DNA of 64,000 nt from Klebsormidium nitens (taxonomy: Eukaryota > Streptophyta > Klebsormidiophyceae > Klebsormidiales > Klebsormidiaceae), in contig DF236970.1 of the NCBI GenBank assembly GCA_000708835.1, positions 186,001-250,000 on the forward strand, in the 5' to 3' direction. Under the pieces are notes generated by a model that saw only the letters and a program-made list of their open reading frames with translations, was not told where the DNA came from and searched no databases. Shown here one piece after another: positions 1-12,361 of the stretch. Both the position numbers and the translations under genes were made by a program. Position 1 is the stretch's first letter; each line of letters starts with the position of its first letter.

Positions 1-96
1 ATGTCTAAGTGTCCGGACCCTGAGACCCTGAGACTCTGATATTCCGAAAGCTCAGAATGTCAAACACTCAACCCCACAGCGCCCTTCTGTCTGCAG

Positions 97-3000
97 GCGT
101 GAAGTCGAGCCAGCTGTCGGGTACTATCCAGAACGACATCCTAAAGGAGTACATGGTGCGCAACACGTACATCTACCCCCCCGCGCCGAGCATGCGCATC
201 GTTGGTGACATCATGGCCTACACTGCGCAGCACATGCCGCGCTTCAACTCCATCTCCATCTCCGGCTATCATATGCAGGCGAGTTGCTTGTGTGCAGTAT
301 GTTCTTGTACTCTTCTCAAGATCCTTGGGAAGTAATAAGCTTTATTGCTGATGTGGGCTCTTTGTACGCTGCAGCTCGCATAGGGACACCTCTCCATCTT
401 GGAACGAGAAACCAAACCGTCATCTGCAGGAGCAAAAGGGTTGACGAAAGAATTTAGAAAAGGGTATAGAGGAGGGTAAACACTTCTGCAGGAGGCGGGC
501 GCAAACAGCACCCTCGAGCTCGCATCCGGAATATTCTGATGAACTTCTGGGGTCTGATGTCAACCCGAAAGCACAACCGTCAAGTTAGATGTCAGATAAC
601 AGGGTTTATAATGTGGTCAGCCATAGGCTTAAAGAAGGAAGATAAGATATGGCTTGATCATTTTTCCTGCCGGAGGCGAGCAGTAACAGCACTCTGGAGT
701 TCGCCTTCACGATCGCCGACGGTCTCAAAAATGTGACAAAATAGCTCAGAAAAGGTCCAACGAAATAATTAGAGGTGGGTTAACAAGAGGTTTGATACTT
801 CTGCAGGAGGCGGGCGCCAATAGCACTCTGGAGCTCGCCTTCACGATCGCCGACGGTCTCGAGTACGTGCGCTGCGGAACGGAATCCGGTCTCTCCGTCG
901 ACGCCGTTGCGCCACGGTTCTCCTTCTTCTGGGCGATCGGGATGAACTTCTACATGGAGATTGCGAAAATGCGCGCGGGGCGTCGACTCTGGGCGAAGCT
1001 GGTTAAAGAGAAGTTCAACCCGGTTAAGGAGCAGTCTATGGTGCTGAGAACCCACTGCCAAACGTCGGGTTATAGCTTAACTGAGCAGGACCCATATAAT
1101 AACATAGTTAGGACGACGGTCGAGGCGATGGCAGCGGTTATGGGCGGGACGCAGTCGCTGCACACCAACTCGTTCGACGAGGCGCTCGCGCTGCCTTCGG
1201 AAACGTCGGCGAGGATTGCAAGGTATGGAGATTTTGGCACGTGGAGTGAATGACTCGTGACCGACCCTTTGGGTTGGCTCTTTTGTTCCGGTGCTCAAAT
1301 CGCCGCTTTGCCTCTATTTTCCAGCGACTGAAGCATAGCGCACTGATTGAGCAAAGCATACACAGGGCGGAATGATCCAAAGGAGCCGTCTGCTTCCTAC
1401 GCTGTTGGGTTTCTCCTCGCTACATTGGTTCCCATTCCACACAGGCAGTCTCATATTTGTGTTCAGACCTTATATAGAGCCTGCCCCACTGGTTCCGACC
1501 TCCGTCCCTAACCTGGAAATTAAGAAGAGGGCACGTGTTTCTGTCTCCTTCTCTCCCTCCCGATACCCTCTCTCTCCCTCCTTTCAGTCCCGCCATTTTA
1601 TCAGCCGGTAATTGGTATTGGAATTCTATTGACCTTTTTTAGAAAAGCCCACGGTCATGGATTCATCCTGTCTGTTCAGGAACACGCAGCTGATCCTCCA
1701 GGAAGAAACGGGTATCACCAGTGTGGCGGACCCTTGGGGGGGGTCGTTCTTCATGGAGGCCCTTACTGCAAAGCTGGAACAGCAAGCACTGGAAGTGATT
1801 ATCGAAGTCGAAGCAAAGGGGGGAATGACGGCAGCCATTCAGTCGGGGATGCCGAAGCGGCGAATCGAGGAGTGCGCGGCCCGAAAGCAGGTGGGGATCG
1901 CAAGGCCCCAACAAACCGTCCGGAAGCTGTGTGCAAGTGTCCGTAAGCCTTGCGTATCGTCCGAATGTGTCCGGAAGGTGTCTGCAGGAGTCCGGAGATT
2001 GTTCGTGGTCCAAGCTGTCGGTGAATGATTAGAGTCTGTCTGCATCTGTTCGAAAGTTGTTTCCAATCAATTTGAAGGCTGTACTGACTTGTTTGAGAGT
2101 AACTTGTGTCTTTCAGAAATGAAAAGCTGTTAATAGAAGGCTCTAAATTTGTCCGCGAATGATCGAGAAGTGTCCAGATATGACCGACAGCTGCCGGAAC
2201 GTGTCCGGAAGCTGCCTGCAGACACCGAGAAACGTCTGCAAAGTCAACCAGATGTCTGGAATTTCTCCACAGGTTCCAAATACTGTCCGCAAACCTTTGG
2301 GAGCGGATTGAGGTTGGAGTAGTTGAATTGTGCTCAGGAACGTTCAAAACACCAATGCATCTCGGAGTAAGCATCTCTTCAGCTCGATTTGTCAATGCCC
2401 TCTGATTTCGTCAATGTGAGGGGGACGGAGGAAGCTGCTCGATTAAAGGAGGGCTCCAGGTTCTGAGAAGCGCATATATATTTCATCCAGGGTTACGCAT
2501 TTTCGACATCCTTCTCAAAACTATACCTCTCAACACTACTCTCTCTGCATTTTTCGAACCCGTTTCCGTTCACACCCGCAGGCCCGGATAGACAGCGGCC
2601 AGGAGGTGATTGTCGGTGTGAATAAGTACCGGCTGCCAACTGAAGAGAAAGTCGAGGTGCTGTCGATTGACAACAAAGCGGTGCTGGCCAGCCAACTAGA
2701 GCGGCTAGAAAAAGTAAGGGCGTCGCGGGACGGGGAGAAAGTGCAAGAGGCGATGGACCGACTGACGGAGGCTGCAGCGGTGAGCGGCAGTTTTGATTCA
2801 CTCCCGATTTTGGTCGCGAACGCCCTTGATGTCAACACGAGGATGACGTCATTTGGGGTTACTCATAATGAGCCAGATTGGGCGAGCATGAAAGCCCTGC
2901 TTCCGTTGAGGCCTTCGAGCCATTTGCACTTCGCCTCCCCAGATTCCCGTCGGTGGTAGCCTATCATCATGCCAGCGGTCAGATGCGCCTCATACACTCC

Positions 3001-5358
3001 TCCGCCTCCCTCTCAACTGCTTGGTGTTGGTTCTTTTCAGGCTTCTTGCTAGGCTTATGTTTGCCCAGCTTTTGTGGCTTCAAACATCAATCACCGCTTC
3101 ACACCCCAGGCTACTTCCACACTGACGCCTCTCCTCCCCAAACGGCCGTTCTCTGTCCGAGTCTTAAGGATTGTTGCCCTCGCCGGCCTCAAAACTTAGA
3201 ACTTCAAATCTCTATCATGGCAGAAAATCCTCACCTTTCCGCAGTCCTCCTGCTTCGCCTCCTAGATTTTCTCCCGCCCGGATACTCAAACCCCTGAAAG
3301 CTGGTAAGCTTTGCCGTCCTGCAGTCCCCGGTCTGCGCTTCCCACAACCTCCTGACGGTTAGGTACACGAAGTGTCGTAGTCATTTAAAAACAGCATTTT
3401 ACAGTCCGAGGATCGATGGGTCTGCTCGGAGTTCATGGTGGGTCCGGGTGCGAAGTGCGAGTAGTAAGGCTAGGGTTGTCCAATGACTTTCTTTGCCCGG
3501 CAAACTGGCCTTTTTACGTGGAGCTTATCTTATCATAGGTCCAAGGGTTTTTGTAACAGCTTTTATTCCTGCAGTCTCCAGACCGCTCCGCCCACAATCT
3601 GCTCGCGCTCACCGTCGCGGCAGCGCGCGCGCGAGCCACCGTGGGCGAAATAAGCTATGCGCTCGAGAAGGTGTTCGGGCGGCACCGCGCGGACAGCTCC
3701 GTCGTATCCGGAGCGTACAGTACAGCCGTTGGCGAGGGGGGCGACGAAGAGATGGAGAAAGTGCGGGAGCTTGTCGCCCATTTTGCGGACGCGGAGGGGC
3801 GGAACCCACGGATACTTGTCGCGAAGGTGGGAAAACTTTTGAGTTTCTTGAGCGGTTGATTGGGGAGCTCAAGAGAAGGGTTTGTGGTTTCAGAGGTGAC
3901 TCAGACGCACGCGCTTTCGGCTTTATGTTGTTCCTTTCTGAAGTTATGGCGACCCTTTGTTGAGGTATTATCCAAAGGGTGCGACAGAATGGTGTAAAGT
4001 TGTTGCTCTCATGTTGACCCCTCAGTTCTTGGTACGTGTCTCGCCCTCTGCCCTGCGTGCCTCTTTCGGAGTCATTAAGTGGAGCCGTTGCTTCATCGGA
4101 CGAGTTGGCAAAGAACGCGCAATTGAGTTTGACATTCGACGCCTTTCAGGCTGATGCTGTTCCATCCTAATTGAATCAGAGACGCCGTATAGCTTAGGAT
4201 TAGAACGACGGGAACGAAGCTCAGTCGAGGGCGGAAGGGGCGAGCTAAGCCGATTGTGTTCTCGAACGAGTATAATCGGGTTGAATTACCTGCAACCACC
4301 TGTCGACATCAAGGCAAGGCAAGAGAAGTCTTTCAGGCTCTTAAATTCGCTGGCGTCTTCTAACTTCTGATAAAACCATACCCGACCAAAGAGACGGGCA
4401 GCAACCTACGGCGTCAGAAAACGTGCCAACCGAATTTTTATGAAATGCAGACTGGTCAAGACTGGCCCAACCCAGTCGTCAAGGTGAGTGCGACCGGGTT
4501 AGTTGACCTGGGTTCCAACGTGACACTACGAATCACAGCTTGCGCTCTGGCTTCTCTTCTTAGCGAAACCCAACTGGAATCGTTGGCGACCAAAGAAATG
4601 GAAAGATACTATGAAAGGACACCAAATGCATCCTTGACCTTGTTTCTAACCCAGATGGGTCAAGATGGCCATGATCGGGGCGCCAAGGTGATCGCGACCG
4701 GGTTAGCGGACCTGGGTTTCGACGTCGACATCGGACCGCTTTTTTCGACGCCCGAGGAGGTGGCGCGTCACGCCGTGGAAGCGGACGTGCACTGCGTGGG
4801 GATAAGTAGCCAGGCGGCGGGGCACCGGACGCTCGTACCACAACTTGTACAGGTGAGCGTCCGGAAACCGTCCGGAAGTCGTTCAGACTGATTTGAGTAG
4901 CGTCCGAATAGCGTCCAGTACCGTTGGCATAAGATGTCACGCGGAGGAAGCGGACGTGCACTTTGTGGGGATAAGCAGCCAGGCGACGGGGCACCGGACG
5001 CTCGTTCCGCAACAGGTAAGCGTCCGCAAAGACTTCGCATCACATCGAACACCGTAAGTTTAATAGTTCGTTTCACGATTGCCTCTTGTCCGTATGTCTA
5101 GTGTTAGTGTCTTGAAACGAACGGCGTTCAGACCCGTAAAACTTGTGCTATCCGTCATTGCAGGCGCTTAAAGACCAGGGTCTTGCTGACGTCCTCGTGG
5201 TGGTTGGTGGTGTCATCCCCCCCGACGACTACGACTTCCTCTACCAGTCGGGTGTCGGGGCCATATTCGGCCCGGGGACTCGCATTCCGGCTGCTGCTCA
5301 GGATATCCTGTCCAAGATCAAGCGACAAGAGCCAGAAAAACAAGAAGCGACTGGATGA
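97..5358 (+). CDS. MCM: Methylmalonyl-CoA mutase, 5' partial
   Basis: Adenosylcobalamin-dependent isomerase converting methylmalonyl-CoA to succinyl-CoA, mitochondrial in other eukaryotes. Exons: 97-278, 807-1222, 1680-1890, 2582-2779, 3575-3826, 4655-4852, 5164-5358 (stop TGA), all in phase. They give about 550 residues; some 200 N-terminal residues lie upstream of the window. Exons 1-4 carry the substrate-binding barrel ([50 protein letters not shown]). Exons 6-7 carry the B12 domain with the cobalt-ligating DxHxxG motif (DGHDRG), then GGVIPP and FGPGTRIP. Both domains are in one chain, as in the animal enzyme. Intron 1 appears to use a GC donor (CAG|GCGAGT at 279), the only choice that keeps phase. 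Introns hold decayed copies of exon edges. The family assignment is essentially certain; the first 96 bases are the end of an upstream intron. Confidence 0.95.
483..727 (+). repeat. Two decayed copies of MCM exon 2 head
   Basis: At about 483-525 and 661-727 the acceptor region and first 30-60 bases of exon 2 (true start 807) are repeated inside intron 1. The second copy has lost the AG acceptor (CTGCCG in place of CTGCAG). Both stop matching within the exon and run into unrelated intron. Confidence 0.85.
3317..3361 (+). repeat. Decayed copy of MCM exon 5 head
   Basis: CCTGCAGTC followed by a codon run resembling S-P-x-x-x-S-H-N-L-L matches the start of the true exon at 3575 ([10 protein letters not shown]). 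It is about 250 bases upstream in the same intron and keeps an AG acceptor. Confidence 0.65.
4446..4520 (+). repeat. Decayed copy of MCM exon 6 head
   Basis: Acceptor CAG followed by about 70 bases matching the start of exon 6 at 4655, including the GTCAAG, GCGACCGGGTTAG and GACCTGGGTT segments. The DGHDRG codons are degraded. Confidence 0.85.
4936..5025 (+). repeat. Copy of MCM exon 6 tail with its donor
   Basis: The last ~65 bases of exon 6 ([21 protein letters not shown] region) recur about 130 bases downstream of the true donor at 4853. A copied donor follows (CAACAG|GTAAGCGTCC). This is a donor-side duplication. Confidence 0.85.
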
Positions 5359-7299
5359 TTCATCCGACTAGGATGACGTCCTTGTCCCAGTTGCGAATTG
5401 TCACCACTTGTAAAGTGTTTCTTCGCGTTGGCGGCTTCGATCCTCTAGAGCTAGTCAGCCTTTCAACTAGTTTGATTTGGAGGGTGACGTCAACTTTGAC
5501 CCTTAGCAGCCTACCGAAAGGTCTGAGTTTGTGCGAGGCAGAGCGATCGAGAGACTAAACTGGCATGCAGAGGATATGCACGAGTGTAAATAGATCGGCA
5601 CCAAGTATGAGCTAGCGCGTCCCGTGACGGTTCGAACATTTGGAGCCGACTGCATCGACAAATTTCCATCATGATCTGTGCATGACCTCTGCAGTTGAAA
5701 GCGGGTGTCTGGTCGAATATTACGGCATGATGCCAGCTAGCTTTCCGGGCTTTCAACTTTCTTATCGCTTGCATCCTCTTCCGGCACGCGGTGCATCCGC
5801 TTCAAGTTTAATTCAAGCTGACTACGTTCTCGCTTCTCTGAGGCCCGAACAGGCCTAAGTTCAGTGCAGATCATGTACAGGCCGCTTCACACTTGCAGCG
5901 CGCTCAGTAGGTCGCATATGGCATATTACATATGTGCTTATAAGCAGCAGGGAGCTAGGGCCAATCAACATTTCAAGTAGGGCGACGATCTCCACGATTG
6001 AGATCGCGTTCGTATATGGTCGTATTGAAAACACTCACAGTGACTTACTCATGCGCATATAATAACGGCTGCTGCATGCATATAAGGGACCTCTCAAATT
6101 GAGTAAAAATCTGCACAGCAATCAGCTGCGATCCAAAGCTTACAGCCGCTAGCTTTGTGATCACAAAGCTACCTGAGTGCTCCAGAAGCTACCTGTGAGC
6201 CAGGCTGCATCGTCTAGCCAGGCCATCTGAGGTTGGAGATCCAAGACGTTTATGAAGGCAGCTATAGCCGTGAGTCCTTAACAGTACCTTGAAAAATACC
6301 TTGATTATCAGAAAGGCATGATCGATAGCACTGTCTCCTGAGGAAAGATCATCCGAAAAGCTCATACAAATAGACTCTTGAACGCTTCGCTAAACCGATT
6401 CAACCAGATTGACCTTCGCCGCAAGCTCAAGGCTATCTTTTTGCGTGTCAGTTGCTTCATCTTAACTCAGTCAAAGCTCTTGCCTTTTAGGCGATCGCTC
6501 TAGTTTGCGTTGCTCTGAATGCACTGAGTGCTAACAGTACTCCGATTCAACATTGGCCTGTATCAAAGGCCTTGGAAGTTCATATGTACGCGCGTGATAA
6601 CTTCATCTCGCCTGGTCATTGCTTGGCTTTGACAGGACCTTGTTTACAAAATTCAAATCGCACTATGACACTCCCAACCAGATCGTCGGGCAAGCGACCA
6701 GCTAATCTCAAATCTCCACGATTTCGGGGCTGCCTAGAACCTTGTGCTTTAGCCCAAGGCTCTTCAGTACCTACCAAAGAGATAAAAAGACAACATGAGC
6801 TGGGTTTGTAATCGGTCACTTTGATGTTCTTTGTTCCGTTTGTGAACTGTCAACGCGCTAGGTCTTCGTTTGTAAAGGAAGATTCCTTACTAAACAGCGG
6901 AATTTCGTATGATCGAAGGAAGGGAGGCCGAAGCGGCATGTTGCACCATGCGAACGGCCAGAAGCTGAATTGGACTTAGTCTTTGTAAGAACTCTCCTGC
7001 TTCAATTGTACGGGAAATCTACCTCAACAATGTGCTAACGCGAATGTCAACCTCATACGGATTTCCTTAAATACCCCCCGAAGTGGGTTGCCTGATAAGA
7101 AAGATAAGCCTGACAACTCACTGGCAGCGAGAGGAAGAAGCGAATGAGGCACGAAACAGACGTAAGTCCGTGACGGCGCCCATCAAAATCGGTCAACCGC
7201 GTAACAGCGCACCCGTCCCTATGGCTTTAAGGTTTGCACTTAAAATAAAGAGCCGTACACCTTAAGCGGACAGGGAATGCGACAATCTCGTGCGGAGGC
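5359..7299. other. Intergenic, convergent 3' ends of MCM and GT34-A
   Basis: No supported gene. It should hold the MCM 3' UTR. Short open frames here (for example 6572-6811) have no recognisable domain. The segment at about 6715-6800 resembles one downstream of GT34-B. Confidence 0.5.
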
Positions 7300-7780
7300 G
7301 GGGGAGGTCATTGGCGCAGCGGTAAAACTGGTCAAACTTCACCTTGCAACGATTAGTCCCGCGTGATGTTTGATACACAAGTATGGCATACTTGGCTCTG
7401 AAGAACACGACTTGAAAATGGAGAGTACCTCAAGTCAGATATAAATAGCCCTCAGAGGTTTGCGGAATTAGCCTCCAAGAACCTCGGACGGGGCGCACCC
7501 ACCAGGTTGTTGGCATAGTGGTCGAAGCGGTCGGAAGTATCTTCGAGTTTCTTTGAGACATGTAGGTTCAAGAGACACCATCAGCCAATTCTTCAGGGCA
7601 ACGGGGTTGCACGAGGAGCTTTTTGCGTTCCGTGCACCGAATCTTCCAAGACTATAGTTCCGCCCGGGATTCCGAGTTCGGGGTTTGGAAGTGTTAAAAC
7701 CCCGCATGAGGCCGCACCGCACACCTGGTCGGTAGCATAGTGGTGGACACGGTCGGAGCTATCTCTCAGTTTCCGTGTGG
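7300..7780 (-). repeat. Three decayed copies of the GT34-A last-exon segment in its 3' flank
   Basis: Segments at about 7310-7350, 7505-7560 and 7725-7775 repeat the part of the last exon that encodes NFDRVYHYANDQV (true copy about 7915-7970). On the minus strand they read SSDRVHHYATDQV, SDRFDHYANN and KFDQFYR. Similarity falls with distance from the true exon. These lie beyond the stop codon, so they are 3' UTR or intergenic, not intronic. Confidence 0.75.
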
Positions 7781-7851
7781 CTTGCAGACTCGAGAAATAC
7801 CACTGAGCGACTTTTCTGGGCAACGGGATCGCAAACTGGGATTTCCGGGTT

Positions 7852-10800
7852 CTATCTACCAAATTTTGCAAGATTTTGGGCTACCATGTTACACATAACT
7901 TGAAAGACGGCCTGACGCACCTGGTCATTGGCGTAGTGGTAAACCCGGTCGAAGTTATCGACGCACGCGGCCTCGCGCCCCGCATCCCCGTGCCCATGGC
8001 AAAACTTGCACCCGTTGAAGTGGCACGTGAACGGGAGTTTCTCGCCGCTGCTGCCCCCTCCTATCTGGTCTAGCCTTTTGAGGACGTCAATGAACCTAGA
8101 GGAACGAGCGGAGCACGATGTGCTTAGGCCTGGGGGTGGTGTTAGAAGGCCGCAAGAGCGCACGCAGGTGCCAGTACACTTCACCGGGTGAAAATCAAAG
8201 GCCTTATTGGAAAGAGCATGTTTAGATCGAAAAAGTAGAGCGACTCTGAGCCTTCCGCTTCAAATTCGGCTTGAAAATTGAGCGCTGACGATTTCAGTAC
8301 GTTCACAACAGAAGAGAACTTTGTAAGTGACTTACATCTTACTTACAAGAGAAGAACAAGATTCGGCAAGATGTTTCGATGGTCACTCGTGGAGATTCTG
8401 CTTGCTTTCTTCTGGCTTTTTAAACGTCCCCTATAGAATCTCCATTGAGGCAAGTCTTTGAAAATTGTAACGCGACCTGTCGTGAACGAATTGAACCTGA
8501 AAGCAAAGAATCGGCCGCCAGCTACGATGAGGGAACCTACGTTCAGCGGCTCTTATGGCAGACGGTCTCCAAACAGGGCAACCGTTGCTGCTGAGATCCG
8601 CGAGCCTGCGACTTTCCCGGTTAACAGTCTGCAATACTTTTGTGAGTTGTTTACGGAAATGAAAGAAAGGCGAGCAATCGAGGACACTCCTCGACTTCGG
8701 AGCAAAAAGGGAGAGCGAAATTTGTAAGCCTCCTCAGCAGAACGGAGAAATTTTAACCCACAACAACTGGTACCCAAAAGGGATCCCTCACCAGGTGTTA
8801 AAAATAAACTCCTCGTCTATGTAGGTCTTCGTCGCCCACTTCTCCGGGAAGGTGGACAGCAGGTAGACGGTGCTGCTCTGGTCGTCCGCCGGAAAATCTG
8901 CAGGCGACACATTTGCGTGATTTGCGCCATTGTTGTGAGTGCGCCCGTCCAGGGCGTGAACGCGTCGATTTAGAGTGCGGATGCGCCCGTTCGAAACGAT
9001 TTGCAGATTTCGAACCGTTCCTGAAAGCTCTCATTCATTCCTTGAGTGAGTCGAGGACCACTTTTTGAGAAACACATCGCGGGAAGAGAAAGACAAGAGC
9101 TTTGCTTTGTGCTTTCTGGCACAAGGGTGTGAAGACGCGTAGCTGTAGACGTCATGAAAGGGCTCCTCATCCAGTCACACTAAAGATGCTACGTGTGTGC
9201 TAATTCGCAGCGAATCTTTCCTCTTTTCAAACCTTGTTTTGTCCGCAGGACAGAGCTTCTGCAGACCGTCGTGGCTCGTCGCTCGAATCAAGCGAGACTC
9301 GGAAGACGTCTCGCAGGATCAAGCTGGATCATTGCCAAAGCATACACAAGGTCGGCGCTGCTCTTCTGACGAAATGTCTAGGACTTCGAAGATCCCCAAC
9401 TCAATGCTTCACTTCAAACGGCTCAACCTGGCCTCCTATTCAAATTGATGGCAAAATCTGATCTTCGGCCGTTGGATGGCTGGCGTCCAGGTTATCGTAG
9501 GGGCCAGCTTCTGCGGCTCGGGCAGGACTTGAGGATCGACTCAACTGGAACTTGATTCAGCCGGCGAGACTTTGAACAAAGGTGCAGTGGGCTCGTTTGC
9601 TGTAGTCTCTCACCCTGAGCAGCCTCCTTCCGTCCCTTCAACTTCTCGTTGAGCAGTCGCCCGAAGGAGTCGCGGACCTCTCCCGCCTCCCCGGTCGCGA
9701 GCAACGCGTCCAGAAACTCGAGCGACCACTCCGTGTTGCGGAGCAGAAAAACGCCCGTGTTCAAGCCGAGCCAATGCGGCTCCTCGAAAACCTGATCGAC
9801 AAAGACCTAGACTCTTTCAAAAGGGCGTTTAGTGACGTCATCACTTCGATCATTTCAAGAAAGGCCAATCAGAAACTCTGCTCGGGGCAGAAACGCTGAC
9901 GCCAGTTTCTTGGCGACAGACGACCAGTAGGCCATGCTTCATTGTCGCTACGTGACGGCAGGCATATCTTCAAAGATCCAGAGTCTAAAAATATAGTTTC
10001 GTCCAAGACCCAGCTCTGTATGAACCAGCATTCTTCGACGGTTGAGGAATTGCAAACCGGAATCCTCAGGCTGACCTCAAGTTGCAGCACTCTTGTTCCG
10101 GGTTTGCCGAACCTATTGCCTATAAAAGTTGGGCCCCCTATGGTCCGACCGACCGACTTTTTGCCTGAATCCCCCAAGAGGGTTTTGTCACTCCGGCAGC
10201 TGATAGAAAATGACGTTGGTTTTGTCTGCATCATAATTCCGAATCCGATCTGGTTCGGACCATCCCCGTAGAGAGGTTGTCACACTCTGAATACACAATC
10301 CCATCGAAAAGAGTGATCGAGCGGTCCTGTCGCTTTCGTTTCATTTCAAAGACAACTCCGAATGCAATCAGTTGCTCTCTTAAACAAACAGTGATCAGCG
10401 AATCCTGTCCTGATAGTTCAGTCAAAACAGTCATCAACCAAAACCCCGTTGTTCTTTTCCAAAGCAAGCACAGAAGGGTGGACATGGCAAGAGACAATAT
10501 CTTGCAGAAAGGGGGACCAGCTCTGTAAAAAGAAAGAACTTCCGATTTTAAAAGTTTTTGATTCGGTGGACTATGAAAGTTTTGCCTGCGAAATTACAAA
10601 GTAATTGATAGGACGACTGAATGGTTCCTCGCTCCTTCTGAACGTGGCGTAGGGTCGTTGAGCGAAAACGTGTTTACACACAAGGAGGACAATCGAGAAA
10701 CAGCCATGGAATAGAAGCTTGACATCTGATTCAGTTCAGAGATGTAATCTGCTCAACTGTCTGGGTGTTGTGACTCGCTCTCACCCGTATTCTATCCCCG

Positions 10801-12361
10801 TGTAAGACGAAGTCGTAACCTTCATATTTCTCCAACGGTATCCGCATGCTCATGTCCGTTATAAGGACGTCCGTGTCGATCCACTGTACGACAAACAGCC
10901 GTTGAAGGTCGTTGCGAAAATCGTTCAAGTAATTTGTTAGTCTCGTCAGCGCAAGAACTAGGTGAGCAGAGATGAAGCGCTGTGAATGCCTCTGTTCAGC
11001 ATTCTTCCATTCAGTGACGTTAGAGGCGGATCCGAACATCAGTTCGTCTCAAGGTTCACGGAACCATTCGAAGCTTTGACATTTTCGGTGAATATAAGCA
11101 GATCTGGACGTATTTCAGGCCTTCGGATCGATTCAAAGGCACTCGAGCCCCAGTTTGACGCTTGTAGATAACGGGGACACTGAGAAGAAAACACATTTCT
11201 TTAATGACATCCTGAGAGCAACCGTATTGAGTGTATTGAGAAACAGAGAAGGATTACACGATCACCAGAGCTGTTGAAAAGATGATCCTCACCAGAAACC
11301 ACTCCATGCTGGGGTTGGCGAGCATCAGTTTCTTCAGCAGGATGATCTTTACCCACCAATTATCGAACTTAGAATCGAGCATTTCAACACTATTCCACAA
11401 GCTGTAATTATGCAACCTGCAGGTAAGGGGAACTGGCTCAATTGAAAGCCAGTTCAGATCTCTGGATTGTAGGATCGAAACAGCAAATAAAGGCGACGCT
11501 TGATGAGGGGACCATACTGTCGTGTGACGAGAGCGGATCCACTATTCATTGCATGGATCCACACTCGAAGGTCTAGGATTGAAAACTTAGAGAGTTATTC
11601 TCTTCTCACAATTACTACAATAACCTCTATCTAAACATCAAAACGCTGCAGCCAATCCAACAAAGCTACAGTAAAGACTACAGATTGACAGCGATTTTTT
11701 GGAACAGGAAGTTTGAGAAGATGATGGAGGGAGGGCACACCTGGCATAGTCAATCTTGTTTTGTAGCGCCTTTAAAGTGAATTCAGACCCTCTATACGTC
11801 TCGCAATGTGCGGTGTCTACCGCTGTGACCAGCAGGAGGTTTGGTCTTTCCTCTTCATTTTCGACGCTGAGTACGGAATCTCCTATCACAACCAGAAAAA
11901 GAGTGACCCTTGAGCCAAGCCAAAGTATAAAGTTTCAGAAGTGCATAGATTGATCCCCTTGCCAGCGATTAAAATTGAGAGTCAAATCTGGGCCAGGGTA
12001 GTGGCGATTGAGCCCAGCTTTTCTTACAGGCGATGGTGGCCTTGAGTTCCGACTTTCCTAGCACTGTCTCCTGCACCTTCTTTAGAACCTGATGCACCTG
12101 CCATTAGGATGAGCACCAGCTAAGAGCATTCAGTAGCTTCAAGGATACAATTTCAAGGATACAAAGCATCTTTCAGCTAGCAGGCTGCTCACCAAAGTGG
12201 CCATTGCCTTCTCGCAAAGGTTGGCCAGAATTTCTAACCCCATCTGGGCCCCACTTTCTTGCAAACTCATCGCCTCGACAATCTCTTGACCAGGCCAGAA
12301 GCAAGAGTCTTCCACCAAAGAAGATCACAGCTAGCACAAAGAACAGCGTGAGAGACCGCAT
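7852..12361 (-). CDS. GT34 glycosyltransferase A (xyloglucan xylosyltransferase / galactomannan galactosyltransferase family)
   Basis: Type II Golgi glycosyltransferase of family GT34 (GMA12/MNN10). It would transfer xylose or galactose to a cell-wall polysaccharide; the exact donor cannot be read. Exons on the minus strand: 12361-12193, 11882-11741, 11416-11293, 10883-10785, 9791-9614, 8897-8792, 8095-7852, giving 353 residues, all in phase. Visible parts: short N-terminus with one membrane anchor (residues ~4-24), LLLVTAVD, ALQNKIDYAR, the metal-binding DxD within WIDTD (~146-150), GLNTGVFLLRN (~187), ADDQ (~241-244) and CHFNGCKFC (~297-305). It is shorter than plant XXTs (about 460), mostly because the stem is short. 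A 21-base in-phase microexon at 12097-12077 is possible but unproven. Same exon sizes as GT34-B. Confidence 0.9.
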
